Positions 1-6,786 of a stretch of 10,860 nt of DNA are shown piece after piece; position 1 is the first letter of the stretch, and each line of letters opens with the position of its first letter. Origin of the DNA: Candidatus Krumholzibacteriia bacterium. Lineage in GTDB: Bacteria > Krumholzibacteriota > Krumholzibacteriia > LZORAL124-64-63. Below the pieces are notes generated by a model, which searched no databases, was not told the origin of the DNA, and worked only from the letters and a program-made list of their open reading frames with translations. The stretch is taken from assembly GCA_016744275.1 (NCBI GenBank), contig JADGEP010000076.1:1-10860 (forward strand), in the 5' to 3' direction. A program made the translations under genes and the position numbers.

Positions 1-589
1 GGATCTGGCCGACTACGACTCCCGCCACATGGATTGCATCGATTGCCACAACCGGCCGACGCACCACTACAACCCACCCGCCAAGTTGGTCAATAAGGCC
101 ATGGCCTTGGGCAATATCGACCCGTCCCTGCCGGGAATCAAAGGGTTGGTGGTTGAATTGATGAGCGACGATTACGGGTCAACGGCCGAAGCCCTGGCTG
201 GTATCGAAACGGGGATGTTCGAATTTTATGACGAAGGTCATCCGGAGATCATGGCGAAAAAGCTGCCTGATTTGGAACGGTCGATTGCCTCGGTCAAGCA
301 GCTCTTCAGCACCAACATATTCCCGGAAATGAAGGTCAGTTGGCGGGATTTTCCCGACCACATCGGCCACCTGACAACGCCGGGCTGTTTCCGTTGCCAT
401 GACGGCAACCACGAAACCGACGAGGGTGAGGTGTTGTCTCGCGATTGCAATATCTGCCACACCATCGTGGCGCAAGAGCGTAAAGACGGCGCCCGGTTCG
501 TATCACTTGACGCGGTGGAGTATGTGCATCCGGAAGATATTGACGAAGAGTGGAAAGAGACAAACTGCAGCGATTGCCACGAAGGTTAG
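1..589 (+). CDS. Multiheme cytochrome c, C-terminal part (5' end outside window)
   Basis: Electron-transfer protein expected in the periplasm or on the membrane. The reading frame is open from base 2, so the gene starts before the window; 195 residues are visible. Four CxxCH covalent haem-binding motifs can be seen: CIDCH (bases 35-49), CFRCH (386-400), CNICH (446-460) and CSDCH (566-580). The last one lies only two residues from the C-terminus. The first is followed by HNRPTHHYNPP, a context I associate with NapC/NirT-related and ImcH-type quinol-linked cytochromes of metal-reducing bacteria. About 75 haem-free residues separate it from a haem-rich tail. The visible part has no membrane segment, so any N-terminal anchor, and probably further haems, lie upstream. 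The internal ATG at base 29 is not taken as the start because coding sequence continues upstream of it. The multihaem assignment is firm; the subfamily is inferred. The redox partner is unknown. Confidence 0.88.
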   Translation, partial: DLADYDSRHMDCIDCHNRPTHHYNPPAKLVNKAMALGNIDPSLPGIKGLVVELMSDDYGSTAEALAGIETGMFEFYDEGHPEIMAKKLPDLERSIASVKQLFSTNIFPEMKVSWRDFPDHIGHLTTPGCFRCHDGNHETDEGEVLSRDCNICHTIVAQERKDGARFVSLDAVEYVHPEDIDEEWKETNCSDCHEG

Positions 590-606
590 TCAGGAGTCTG
601 TGAAAA

Positions 607-641
607 GGGCGCCCCGCCGGATCCGGAGGGGCGCCTGTTTT
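607..641. terminator. Bidirectional rho-independent terminator between convergent genes
   Basis: An 8-bp GC-only stem, GGCGCCCC (608-615) with GGGGCGCC (628-635), is extended inside by CCG/CGG around a GATC loop after one G/A mismatch. It is followed by TGTTTTCT on the + strand. Read on the - strand the same hairpin is followed by CTTTTC. It lies 18 bases after the cytochrome stop and just beyond the stop of the convergent C69 peptidase gene, so it can end both transcripts. Confidence 0.8.
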
Positions 642-2282
642 CTAGTAGTCCTCAGGTTCTTCGAGATCCGTTTGCCCGTCTTGCGGCAATAAAAACTGCT
701 CAGGGCGCTGCTCAAGCACGGCCCGCAGCCAGGCCTCCGGGTAGCCCTGTTCGCGGGGCCTGCCGTTCTCGTCCTTAATGTAGCCGTCGTTGTATTTGGT
801 GACCAGGTATTCGCCCAATTGCCGCCATTTCTGGGTCACGCCTTCGGCCTGTTGCACCGAATAGTTGGTCAGGTAGCGCCGCATCAGGTCGGGATCAGTC
901 TCGGCCAGATGAGCCGCCGTCAGCTCCACCGCCGGTTGCAAGTCCAGGAAGTCGCCTTCAATTTCCGCCTGCACCAGCTGGATGTCCTGAATCATGTGGG
1001 AATATTTCAGATTCGCGTAGTTGGAAACGAAGTTGAAAACCCACCAGGCCGAGTCCCAGCTGAACTGCCCCAGACTGCCGTTGGCAAAACTGGGGGGAAC
1101 TTCACTGATGCCGCAATACAGGGGCACGTAAGCGGTGAAAAAAGTGTCATCAACACCGTACCAGGTCAGGCCACCGACAGCATCGGGCAACCAGGCGCGC
1201 GACTGGGTGACCATGGAAAACCCGGTTTGTTGGGTCGAGATGGGGCGCTCCCAGGAGTACTGTTGGCCATCGACTTCGAAACCCATGGGGCGCCAGCGAT
1301 AGGGCGAGCCGTAGGGGCCGGCGTCCACGCCCTGGGTCATGTCCAGATCGGTGCCTTCGTAGTGATCGCGCATCAACTCGAATACATCGGCGACGGTCAA
1401 TTTTTGCTCGGGCTTGATCCACAACGGCAACGGTTCGGCGTCAGGCACACCGCGGTGGTGAGCCGACGGCCACTCCTGCGAAGGCGCGCAGCGGCGGTAC
1501 AGGCTCCAAACGCGGGTCTCGGTATAGCGCAGGTTCTGGGCCGTGGTCGGATGAAATGCTTTGCGCCAGCTGAACGAACCATCGACGGCGGGGTCGTACC
1601 ACCCTTCCTGCTGGGCGAACTTTTCCATGCCCTTGGAAGCCAGGCAATTCTCCTGGTCGCGCCGGTCAAACGTATCGATGCGCCCGAGGTTGGCGTGGGC
1701 GCACACGTAGCCATCGGGCACCTTCAGGGCGACCCAATGAGCGCCTTGGCCACCCGGTCCCGGCCCTACCATTTCCACGATCCAGGCTTCCTGGGGGTCG
1801 CCGAGATAGAAGCTTTCACCACTGCTGCGGTAGCCATACTCTTCAACCAACTGTCCCATCACCTGCACCGCTTCGCGAGCGGTGGCCGAGCGCTGCAGCA
1901 CCAGACGCATCAGGGTCCAGTAGTGCAGCAAGCCGTCGGGGTTGGTCAGTTCTTCGCGACCGCCGGTGGTGGTTTCGGCAATGCTCACCTGCTGGTCGTT
2001 CATCAGGTTGACCACAGCGTAGGTGTGGGCCGGATAGGCGACAGTGCCCAAGAGATTCCCTGACCAATCCTTGATCTCCTGCAACGCGCCGGGTTCGTGA
2101 TCGGCAGCGGGAATCTGGCGCAAATGCGGATGAAATTCGCCGTCGCAGGTGTAGGTCACCATCACCGAACCATCAGCGGTGGCGCCAGGTGTGGCGATGA
2201 AGTTGGTGCAGGCGGTGGAAGCGTCAGGAGTCAGAGCGAACAGCGCGAGGGCCGTCAAAATGGACAGGACAAGGCGGCGCAT
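642..2282 (-). CDS. Secreted C69 family dipeptidase (PepD-like Ntn hydrolase)
   Basis: Cysteine peptidase that cleaves dipeptides or short peptides, acting outside the cytoplasm. The 546-residue product begins with a signal peptide (about 1-24: MRR, then a hydrophobic stretch LVLSILTALALFAL). The family nucleophile follows at once: Cys25 in ACTNFIATPGATADGS, where the known cytosolic PepD enzymes have Met-Cys. Cleavage after Ala24 would make Cys25 the N-terminal residue, as an Ntn hydrolase requires. Other C69 signatures visible are MNDQQVSIAETTTGG (about 95-108), GDPQEAWIVEM (161-171) and GYVCAHANLGRIDTF (191-205). The C-terminal tail from about residue 450 is helical and not recognised. AAGGAAGG just upstream of the ATG supports this start. 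It lies 69 bases downstream of the beta-barrel gene on the same strand, with no terminator seen between them, so it may be co-transcribed. The family call is firm; the substrate is unknown. Confidence 0.93.
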   Translation of the reverse strand: MRRLVLSILTALALFALTPDASTACTNFIATPGATADGSVMVTYTCDGEFHPHLRQIPAADHEPGALQEIKDWSGNLLGTVAYPAHTYAVVNLMNDQQVSIAETTTGGREELTNPDGLLHYWTLMRLVLQRSATAREAVQVMGQLVEEYGYRSSGESFYLGDPQEAWIVEMVGPGPGGQGAHWVALKVPDGYVCAHANLGRIDTFDRRDQENCLASKGMEKFAQQEGWYDPAVDGSFSWRKAFHPTTAQNLRYTETRVWSLYRRCAPSQEWPSAHHRGVPDAEPLPLWIKPEQKLTVADVFELMRDHYEGTDLDMTQGVDAGPYGSPYRWRPMGFEVDGQQYSWERPISTQQTGFSMVTQSRAWLPDAVGGLTWYGVDDTFFTAYVPLYCGISEVPPSFANGSLGQFSWDSAWWVFNFVSNYANLKYSHMIQDIQLVQAEIEGDFLDLQPAVELTAAHLAETDPDLMRRYLTNYSVQQAEGVTQKWRQLGEYLVTKYNDGYIKDENGRPREQGYPEAWLRAVLEQRPEQFLLPQDGQTDLEEPEDY

Positions 2283-2351
2283 GGGCCTTCCTTTCGGCAG
2301 TTGAGGAGCAAGGGCGTTGGCCGTTCAAAGCTAACACCCAACCACCGACTG

Positions 2352-2798
2352 CTAAAGGCCGAACATCACCGATACACCAACCTTATGGTCCGGTATGTCG
2401 CCCAATCCCCAGCGGTATTCCACATTGTACCGGCGGGTGTTCTTCATCGGAATATTCAAGCCCAGCGTCAGGCTCAAGCCCAGTTCCATATCCCCACTCA
2501 ACATCATGGACGGCCCGGCGCCGCCATAAAACTTGATTCCGGTTTCAGGCAAGGGGATGAGATAGATGCGGAAATCAGCGTTGGCCACCGAAGGTGCGTC
2601 GGTGCCCGGCCCGAAGTCGAAACTGGGCACCAGGGAGAACTCGCCAAACCTGGCGGTGAGCTCCATCTGGAATCCCATATAGAGGTCGTCCTGGTTGCTG
2701 TTGAATCCTGCGCGGGGCCCGATCGCGGTGGTGGCCTGGGTTGCCTGAACCCCAGAGAACAACACCAAAATCGATATCATGAGAGAGCGAAGAATCAT
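2352..2798 (-). CDS. Small outer-membrane beta-barrel-like protein, hypothetical
   Basis: A 148-residue exported protein of unknown function. Residues 1-22 look like a signal peptide (MILRSLMISILVLFSGVQA, then TQA). The mature part alternates hydrophobic and polar residues in short strands separated by Gly, Pro and Asp turns: GPRAGFN, LYMGFQMELTARFGEF, SLVPSFDFGPG, FRIYLIPLP, GIKFYGGAG, MELGLSLTLGLNIP, YNVEYRWGLG and a closing strand VGVSVMFGL. This pattern suggests a small 8-strand barrel. I chose the ATG at 2796-2798 because the in-frame ATG 41 codons upstream would give a basic, non-secretory leader. The ribosome-binding site is weak (GACGAG or AGAAAGA). It is the first gene of a pair with the C69 dipeptidase. 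A periplasmic or surface role is inferred; no family name can be given with confidence. Confidence 0.75.
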   Translation of the reverse strand: MILRSLMISILVLFSGVQATQATTAIGPRAGFNSNQDDLYMGFQMELTARFGEFSLVPSFDFGPGTDAPSVANADFRIYLIPLPETGIKFYGGAGPSMMLSGDMELGLSLTLGLNIPMKNTRRYNVEYRWGLGDIPDHKVGVSVMFGL

Positions 2799-2987
2799 CT
2801 CGTCGGGTCTTTCTGTTTTGTGGCGTTTCCGGCTTTCCAATCCCCACCAACCGGACGCGAGAAAGGTAGCACATCGGCGCCGCACCGCCAGGCCCTTCAA
2901 GCCCGGACGGCAGCCTCCCAACCAGTGGCCGATTGTGGGGTTCAGATCTATGTTTCGGGCTCACACTCAACCAATTTTGGAGTCGTC

Positions 2988-3401
2988 ATGAAACGCTCGA
3001 ATTTCGCTGCACTTGGAGTCCTGGTTCTCCTGTCCTTCGCGCTGGTTGGATGTGGCGGAGGCGGGCCTGAGCCCGAACTCGTTCTGGGCGGAATAGACGC
3101 CGGGGCCATGCTGCAGGGATTGCTGGACCGGACAGACCGGTCGCTGGCGCAGGTTAACAGTATTGATGGCGCCAAAAAAGCGGAGGCCGAACTGCGGCGC
3201 ATCAATGAAGACTACGACGACTTGTTGTTTCATCTGCAGAAATTGAGTGATAAGGGCCGGACGAAGTTGGCCCGGGATGCGCGACGCGCCCTGCCACAAA
3301 TGCGCGCCACGGTAGCCCAGATTCACGAAATGCCGGCTTTGGATGACGTGCTGGGGGCGACTCTGAACCAAATGTTGGCAAAACTGGAATTGGTGCAATA
3401 G
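2988..3401 (+). CDS. Small predicted lipoprotein, helical, unknown function
   Basis: A 137-residue protein with a typical lipoprotein signal: MKRSNF, a hydrophobic run ALGVLVLLSFALV, then the lipobox LVGC with Cys22 as the lipidated residue and a short flexible GGGGPEPE linker. The rest, about residues 40-137, reads as amphipathic helices rich in Ala, Leu, Lys, Arg and Glu (for example KKAEAELRRINEDYDDLLFHLQKL). They could form a helical hairpin or short coiled coil. I recognise no family. The ATG at 2988 has GGAG at 2979-2982, a good spacing. The reading frame stays open far upstream, but that extension overlaps the opposite-strand genes and has no signal-like start, so it is rejected. The DoxX-like gene follows after 47 bases, probably in the same transcript. 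It is likely anchored in the inner or outer membrane facing the periplasm. Confidence 0.82.
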   Translation: MKRSNFAALGVLVLLSFALVGCGGGGPEPELVLGGIDAGAMLQGLLDRTDRSLAQVNSIDGAKKAEAELRRINEDYDDLLFHLQKLSDKGRTKLARDARRALPQMRATVAQIHEMPALDDVLGATLNQMLAKLELVQ

Positions 3402-3435
3402 AGACCGGCCGGCGGCCTTTCGTGAGCGAGCAAAA

Positions 3436-3441
3436 GAAGGA
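3436..3441 (+). promoter_or_regulatory. Ribosome-binding site deciding the DoxX-like start
   Basis: GAAGGA sits 7 bases before the ATG at 3449. The alternative GTG at 3422, nine codons upstream in the same frame, is preceded by a GC-rich stretch with no Shine-Dalgarno match, so 3449 is preferred. Confidence 0.6.
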
Positions 3442-3448
3442 CAAACAC

Positions 3449-3907
3449 ATGAATTTCGATGAAATCGACCGGGGCATATCAGACTTCATGGGCCGCTGGG
3501 GCATCCTGGTGGCGAGGCTTTCCCTGGGAATCATCTTTATCTGGTTCGGCATCTTGAAACCGTTGGGAATCTCGGCAGCCGAGCCGCTGGTGATTGCGAC
3601 GGTTCCCTGGTTGCCGTTCTTCGAGGGCCAGACCTGGGTTTCGATCATCGGTTGGTGGGAAGTGCTGATCGGTGTTGCGTTTCTTTTCCAGCGAACGATC
3701 CGGATAGCCGTGGGCCTGTTGGCGATGCAAATGGTCGGGACGTTTTTGCCTTTGGTGGTCCTGCCTGAAGTCACGTTCCAGGCCGGACATATGCCCTATG
3801 CCCCGACCATGGAGGGGCAGTACATCATCAAGAATTTGATGATCATCTCGGCCGCCCTGGTTGTTGGCGGCACGGTGCGCAGCAAGACCAGAACCGGCGT
3901 CAGTTGA
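3449..3907 (+). CDS. DoxX-like integral membrane protein
   Basis: A 152-residue inner-membrane protein with four predicted transmembrane helices at about residues 18-37 (ILVARLSLGIIFIWFGILKP), 64-80, 86-105 and 126-142. Helix 1 ends in the FGxLKPLGISAAEPLV pattern, followed by a TVPWLPF loop. This is the layout of DoxX/DUF417-type small membrane proteins, whose biochemical role is mostly unsettled; some members are tied to thiosulphate oxidation or redox stress. No cofactor-binding motif can be seen, and the KTRTGVS tail is short and polar. It lies 47 bases after the lipoprotein gene on the same strand, with no clear terminator between them. It converges on the phosphoesterase gene, leaving only 17 bases between the two stop codons; a 4-bp stem there around a TTCG-containing loop is too weak to call a terminator. 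The topology is clear; DoxX membership is likely but rests on pattern recognition alone. Confidence 0.8.
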   Translation: MNFDEIDRGISDFMGRWGILVARLSLGIIFIWFGILKPLGISAAEPLVIATVPWLPFFEGQTWVSIIGWWEVLIGVAFLFQRTIRIAVGLLAMQMVGTFLPLVVLPEVTFQAGHMPYAPTMEGQYIIKNLMIISAALVVGGTVRSKTRTGVS

Positions 3908-3924
3908 GCGGCTTCGGCTCGCCG

Positions 3925-6675
3925 TCAACGGGCCAGCGTGATTTTCCGACTGGTTTCCTGTCCCATGGCCACCAAGCGCACCAAGTAGATACCCGATGGC
4001 GCGTCCCGCCCGGCAACATCCTTGCCATCCCAATGAGCGGTGTAATCGCCGGCCACCAATTCCCGGTTCACGAGAGTGGCGATTTCCTGGCCCCGCACAT
4101 CGTAGACCTTCAGTTGCACCGCCCCGCTCTGAGGAATCTGGTACGCCAGATGAGTCGATGGGTTGAACGGGTTGGGATGGTTTTGTCCCAGGCGAAGCGC
4201 CATTGCGGGCAGGTTGTCGGGCGAATTGCTGGTAGAGCTGTCAACGGTTACCACCTGGCTGCCGTTGGCCAGGATATCCACCTCAACGTGGCAGATGTCG
4301 TGCGGCCCGGACTGATCCACTTGCACGAGTGTACCGCCAGTGACCAGGTGTTGGCCGCCATTGGCAGGCATCACGAAGCGCAGCCGGCCTTGTTCAAAAC
4401 GCAGGGGATGGCTATTGCTGATCTGGGCGGTCACGGTGCTGTCTGAGCCATCATTGGCCTGCATGTAAACCACGCTGAGGTTCTCGCCGGATGCGCCCGC
4501 TGAAAGGGTGGCTTCGGGCTGTACGATTCCATTGCTAACGCGGATCAGGCGGTATGAGCGTTCCCCATCACACACGTTGTTGGTCGCCAGATCATAGGGT
4601 TGAACGTTGATGTCGCCACGGTCACCGTGCACATGACCCCACAACGCCATCTCGACGCCGAGGGCGGGCAAATTCATCTCGTTCTGAAAGTCGTAGTGGT
4701 AGTAGAGAACCTGAGACTGGCTGCCCGCGGCGGCGGCCAAGTCTTGGTTCAACCAAGCCATCTGGGTTGCGGGGAAACTTTCCGAGCCGTAGATGCCCGA
4801 GCGCCAAAGGTCGTAGTTGTCGTAGGATTCCATGCCCACAAAGTGCACCGAGCCGTAGTCGAAGCTGTAGTTTTGGGTGTACTGGGGCGCGCCGGGTGGT
4901 GGGTTGTTCAGCCGTGGCCAGCCAAAGAAGCGCCACCAATCGCGGCGGGCAGTGCCGTCTGCCGGTGGCGTGGATCCCCAGCCGCCGATGTCGTGGTTGC
5001 CCGCGATCAAATACGTGGGCGTATCGAACTCGTACAACATGCGCTGAGCCCGGGTGTAGCAACGCCACTCCAGGTAGTCTTCCAGTTCACCTTCGTTGAT
5101 GAAGTCGCCGGTGATCAGCACAAATTCCGGATTGATGAGGTTGATGTCGGCGATCACCTCGCGCAAGTCGATCGTCTCGGTGCTGTCTGCTGGCGTGCCG
5201 CCGCTGTTGGAGAACTGATGGTCCGGCAAGTGGGTGTCCGAAATGTGCATGAAATAGTAGTCGTCACGGAATTGTTCCAGCACCCGCACCGCATTGCGAG
5301 TTGTATCGTCCAGGCCGCCATTAGCGGTGACCCGCAGGTCGTACAACTCGTAAAGAGGCACCGCGGGCACGATCGTGCTCAAGGTCCACCAAGTGGTGTT
5401 CGCGTTATAGACCGCACTGCTCAGCGGCAACGACACGGTGATGGCGCCGTAGGTGATCTCGGCCTGCCATCCGGTCGTCGCGGGGTCTGCGGCGCAGTTG
5501 ATTTCCAAAATTTGACCCGCAGGCACCATGGCCGGGATGTTCACCAGCGGTCGCTGGATGACCGTCAAAGTGTCGCCGATGGCAGAACTGGTGGTGCCGC
5601 CAGAAGTGAGGAAAAAGTCCAGGTCGTGGCTGCCGCCGTCGGTGACCAACACCGTTTGCAGGTCGGCCTGATATCCGGAGAATGAGGCTTGTACCCGCCA
5701 GGTCCCGGCCGGCAGAACGAATGCCGCGAGGCCGGCGCCGCCAGTGATTGTTTCGAACAGCGGTTGGCCTGCGGTGTTGGTGACGTTGATCTGGGCACCA
5801 GCGACTGGTGTGCTATCGCTTTGCCTTTTGACATCGCACATGATCGACCCGCGCGCGCTTCCGAGGGCTTCATAAATGATGCCGGCGGCGGCCGCAAGGT
5901 CGCCTGGTGCCACGGCAAGGAACCGGGTATAGCTGGATACAATACCTGGGGCCAGGGTGGTGGTCTCGACACTGACATCAGTCCAGGCACTGCCATTGGG
6001 TCCCCAACAGTCGCCGCTGATGCCGGCGTAGGCATAGCTCACGTTGTCGTCCAGGCCGGCAATCCAGGCTTGGGTCGTGGTGCCAAATACGGAAAAACCG
6101 AGCCCCGGGGCGTACTTCTCGCAACTGCCCCATTGGAAGGCGTCGCCCAACTCGAAAATGGGCGTGGTGGCGCCAGCGCCAGTCACGTGGGTGGTGATGG
6201 TGAGGTGCTGGTCCGCCGCTCCCAGGGAATAGTCGGTCGTCACCGCTTGGGCGGCATTGCCCGAGTCGTGACCTGTCGCCCGGATGATCGCGGGGCCACC
6301 GCCACTGCCGTCATTCAGAATCGAAAGGCCGCTGTAGACCGCTTGACGGGGCCAGTCGTCGTCGAAGTAGGTGTAGAATTCGCCCAGAGCGTCGGTCTGG
6401 CCGGAGGCCGTGCCGGCGTCGATGACGGTGCCGCCGTTCTCACCGGAGTAGGTCACATGGCCGATGGCGCTGATGATCACGACGATGTGATCGTTGGCCA
6501 AGATCCAATCACCAGTCTGGCCGTCGGCCTGGTTGCCGCCCAGCAATTGGGAGGTTGTGGTGACTTGGGCGGCGGTGACGGCGGCTGAGGCCTGCCCATA
6601 GGCCATCAGGGCCAGGATCGTGATCAGCATGCTTGCAGAAAAAGCCGGCGACAGGCGAGGAAGGGCGATGCGCAT
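3925..6675 (-). CDS. Large secreted calcineurin-like metallophosphoesterase with FlgD-like C-terminal domain
   Basis: A 916-residue exported phosphoesterase. Apparent domains in order: signal peptide (1-32); an unassigned beta-rich N-terminal domain (about 35-275) opening GDWILANDHIVVIIS; a carboxypeptidase-regulatory-like fold (about 276-357, VAGAQINVTN...LPAGTWRVQASFSGY); an Ig-like linker (about 370-467); the catalytic domain (about 470-710); a beta-rich stretch (about 730-810); and an FlgD-like Ig module (about 826-916, with NHPNPFNPST, KVYDVRGQEIATL and SGIYLVRL). Dinuclear metal ligands expected of the calcineurin-like superfamily are all present: D480 and H482 (SDTH), D524 (TGD), N560 and H561 (GNHD), H660 (YYH), and H681 and H683 (GHVHGD). 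It is therefore probably active on an extracellular phosphomonoester or diester. GGAG 8 bases before the ATG supports the start. It lies 111 bases downstream of the GH92 gene, with its own promoter candidate between. The substrate cannot be told from the sequence. Confidence 0.93.
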   Translation of the reverse strand: MRIALPRLSPAFSASMLITILALMAYGQASAAVTAAQVTTTSQLLGGNQADGQTGDWILANDHIVVIISAIGHVTYSGENGGTVIDAGTASGQTDALGEFYTYFDDDWPRQAVYSGLSILNDGSGGGPAIIRATGHDSGNAAQAVTTDYSLGAADQHLTITTHVTGAGATTPIFELGDAFQWGSCEKYAPGLGFSVFGTTTQAWIAGLDDNVSYAYAGISGDCWGPNGSAWTDVSVETTTLAPGIVSSYTRFLAVAPGDLAAAAGIIYEALGSARGSIMCDVKRQSDSTPVAGAQINVTNTAGQPLFETITGGAGLAAFVLPAGTWRVQASFSGYQADLQTVLVTDGGSHDLDFFLTSGGTTSSAIGDTLTVIQRPLVNIPAMVPAGQILEINCAADPATTGWQAEITYGAITVSLPLSSAVYNANTTWWTLSTIVPAVPLYELYDLRVTANGGLDDTTRNAVRVLEQFRDDYYFMHISDTHLPDHQFSNSGGTPADSTETIDLREVIADINLINPEFVLITGDFINEGELEDYLEWRCYTRAQRMLYEFDTPTYLIAGNHDIGGWGSTPPADGTARRDWWRFFGWPRLNNPPPGAPQYTQNYSFDYGSVHFVGMESYDNYDLWRSGIYGSESFPATQMAWLNQDLAAAAGSQSQVLYYHYDFQNEMNLPALGVEMALWGHVHGDRGDINVQPYDLATNNVCDGERSYRLIRVSNGIVQPEATLSAGASGENLSVVYMQANDGSDSTVTAQISNSHPLRFEQGRLRFVMPANGGQHLVTGGTLVQVDQSGPHDICHVEVDILANGSQVVTVDSSTSNSPDNLPAMALRLGQNHPNPFNPSTHLAYQIPQSGAVQLKVYDVRGQEIATLVNRELVAGDYTAHWDGKDVAGRDAPSGIYLVRLVAMGQETSRKITLAR

Positions 6676-6718
6676 TGTTGTGCTCCAGGCGGTGTAGCGG
6701 TGATTTTGAATTTGAGGA

Positions 6719-6727
6719 ATTATAACA
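6719..6727 (-). promoter_or_regulatory. Extended -10 promoter of the phosphoesterase gene
   Basis: Read on the - strand this is TGTTATAAT, a perfect TGn-TATAAT extended -10 element in a locally AT-rich island. No -35-like hexamer is found 16-19 bases upstream, which fits an extended -10 promoter. The implied start near 6712 would leave a 5' leader of about 37 bases before the ATG, which contains the GGAG ribosome-binding site. Confidence 0.55.
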
Positions 6728-6786
6728 CATTGAGGCGGATTTTGCGCCCTCTGATTGCCCCATATTTGCTGTTTTGTGCGATGACA

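Noticed and set aside
819..2063. Open frame of 414 codons on the + strand
   Set aside because: It is the antisense shadow of the well-supported C69 dipeptidase gene, and its translation shows no recognisable domain.
2097..2987. Long upstream extension of the lipoprotein reading frame on the + strand
   Set aside because: It is antisense to the C69 start region and the whole beta-barrel gene, has no protein-like composition, and the lipoprotein has its own signal peptide and ribosome-binding site at 2988.
3402..3435. GC-rich inverted repeat (GGCC-GGC-GGCC) between the lipoprotein and DoxX-like genes
   Set aside because: A 4-bp stem with a 3-base loop followed by only three T; not a credible terminator.
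4600..6588. Two long + strand open frames (361 and 299 codons)
   Set aside because: Both are antisense to the phosphoesterase, a frequent artefact in GC-rich coding DNA; the - strand has all the motifs.
6731..6750. Possible terminator hairpin after the GH92 gene (GAGGCG with CGCCCTC)
   Set aside because: The stem needs a bulge and no T-run follows on the - strand.
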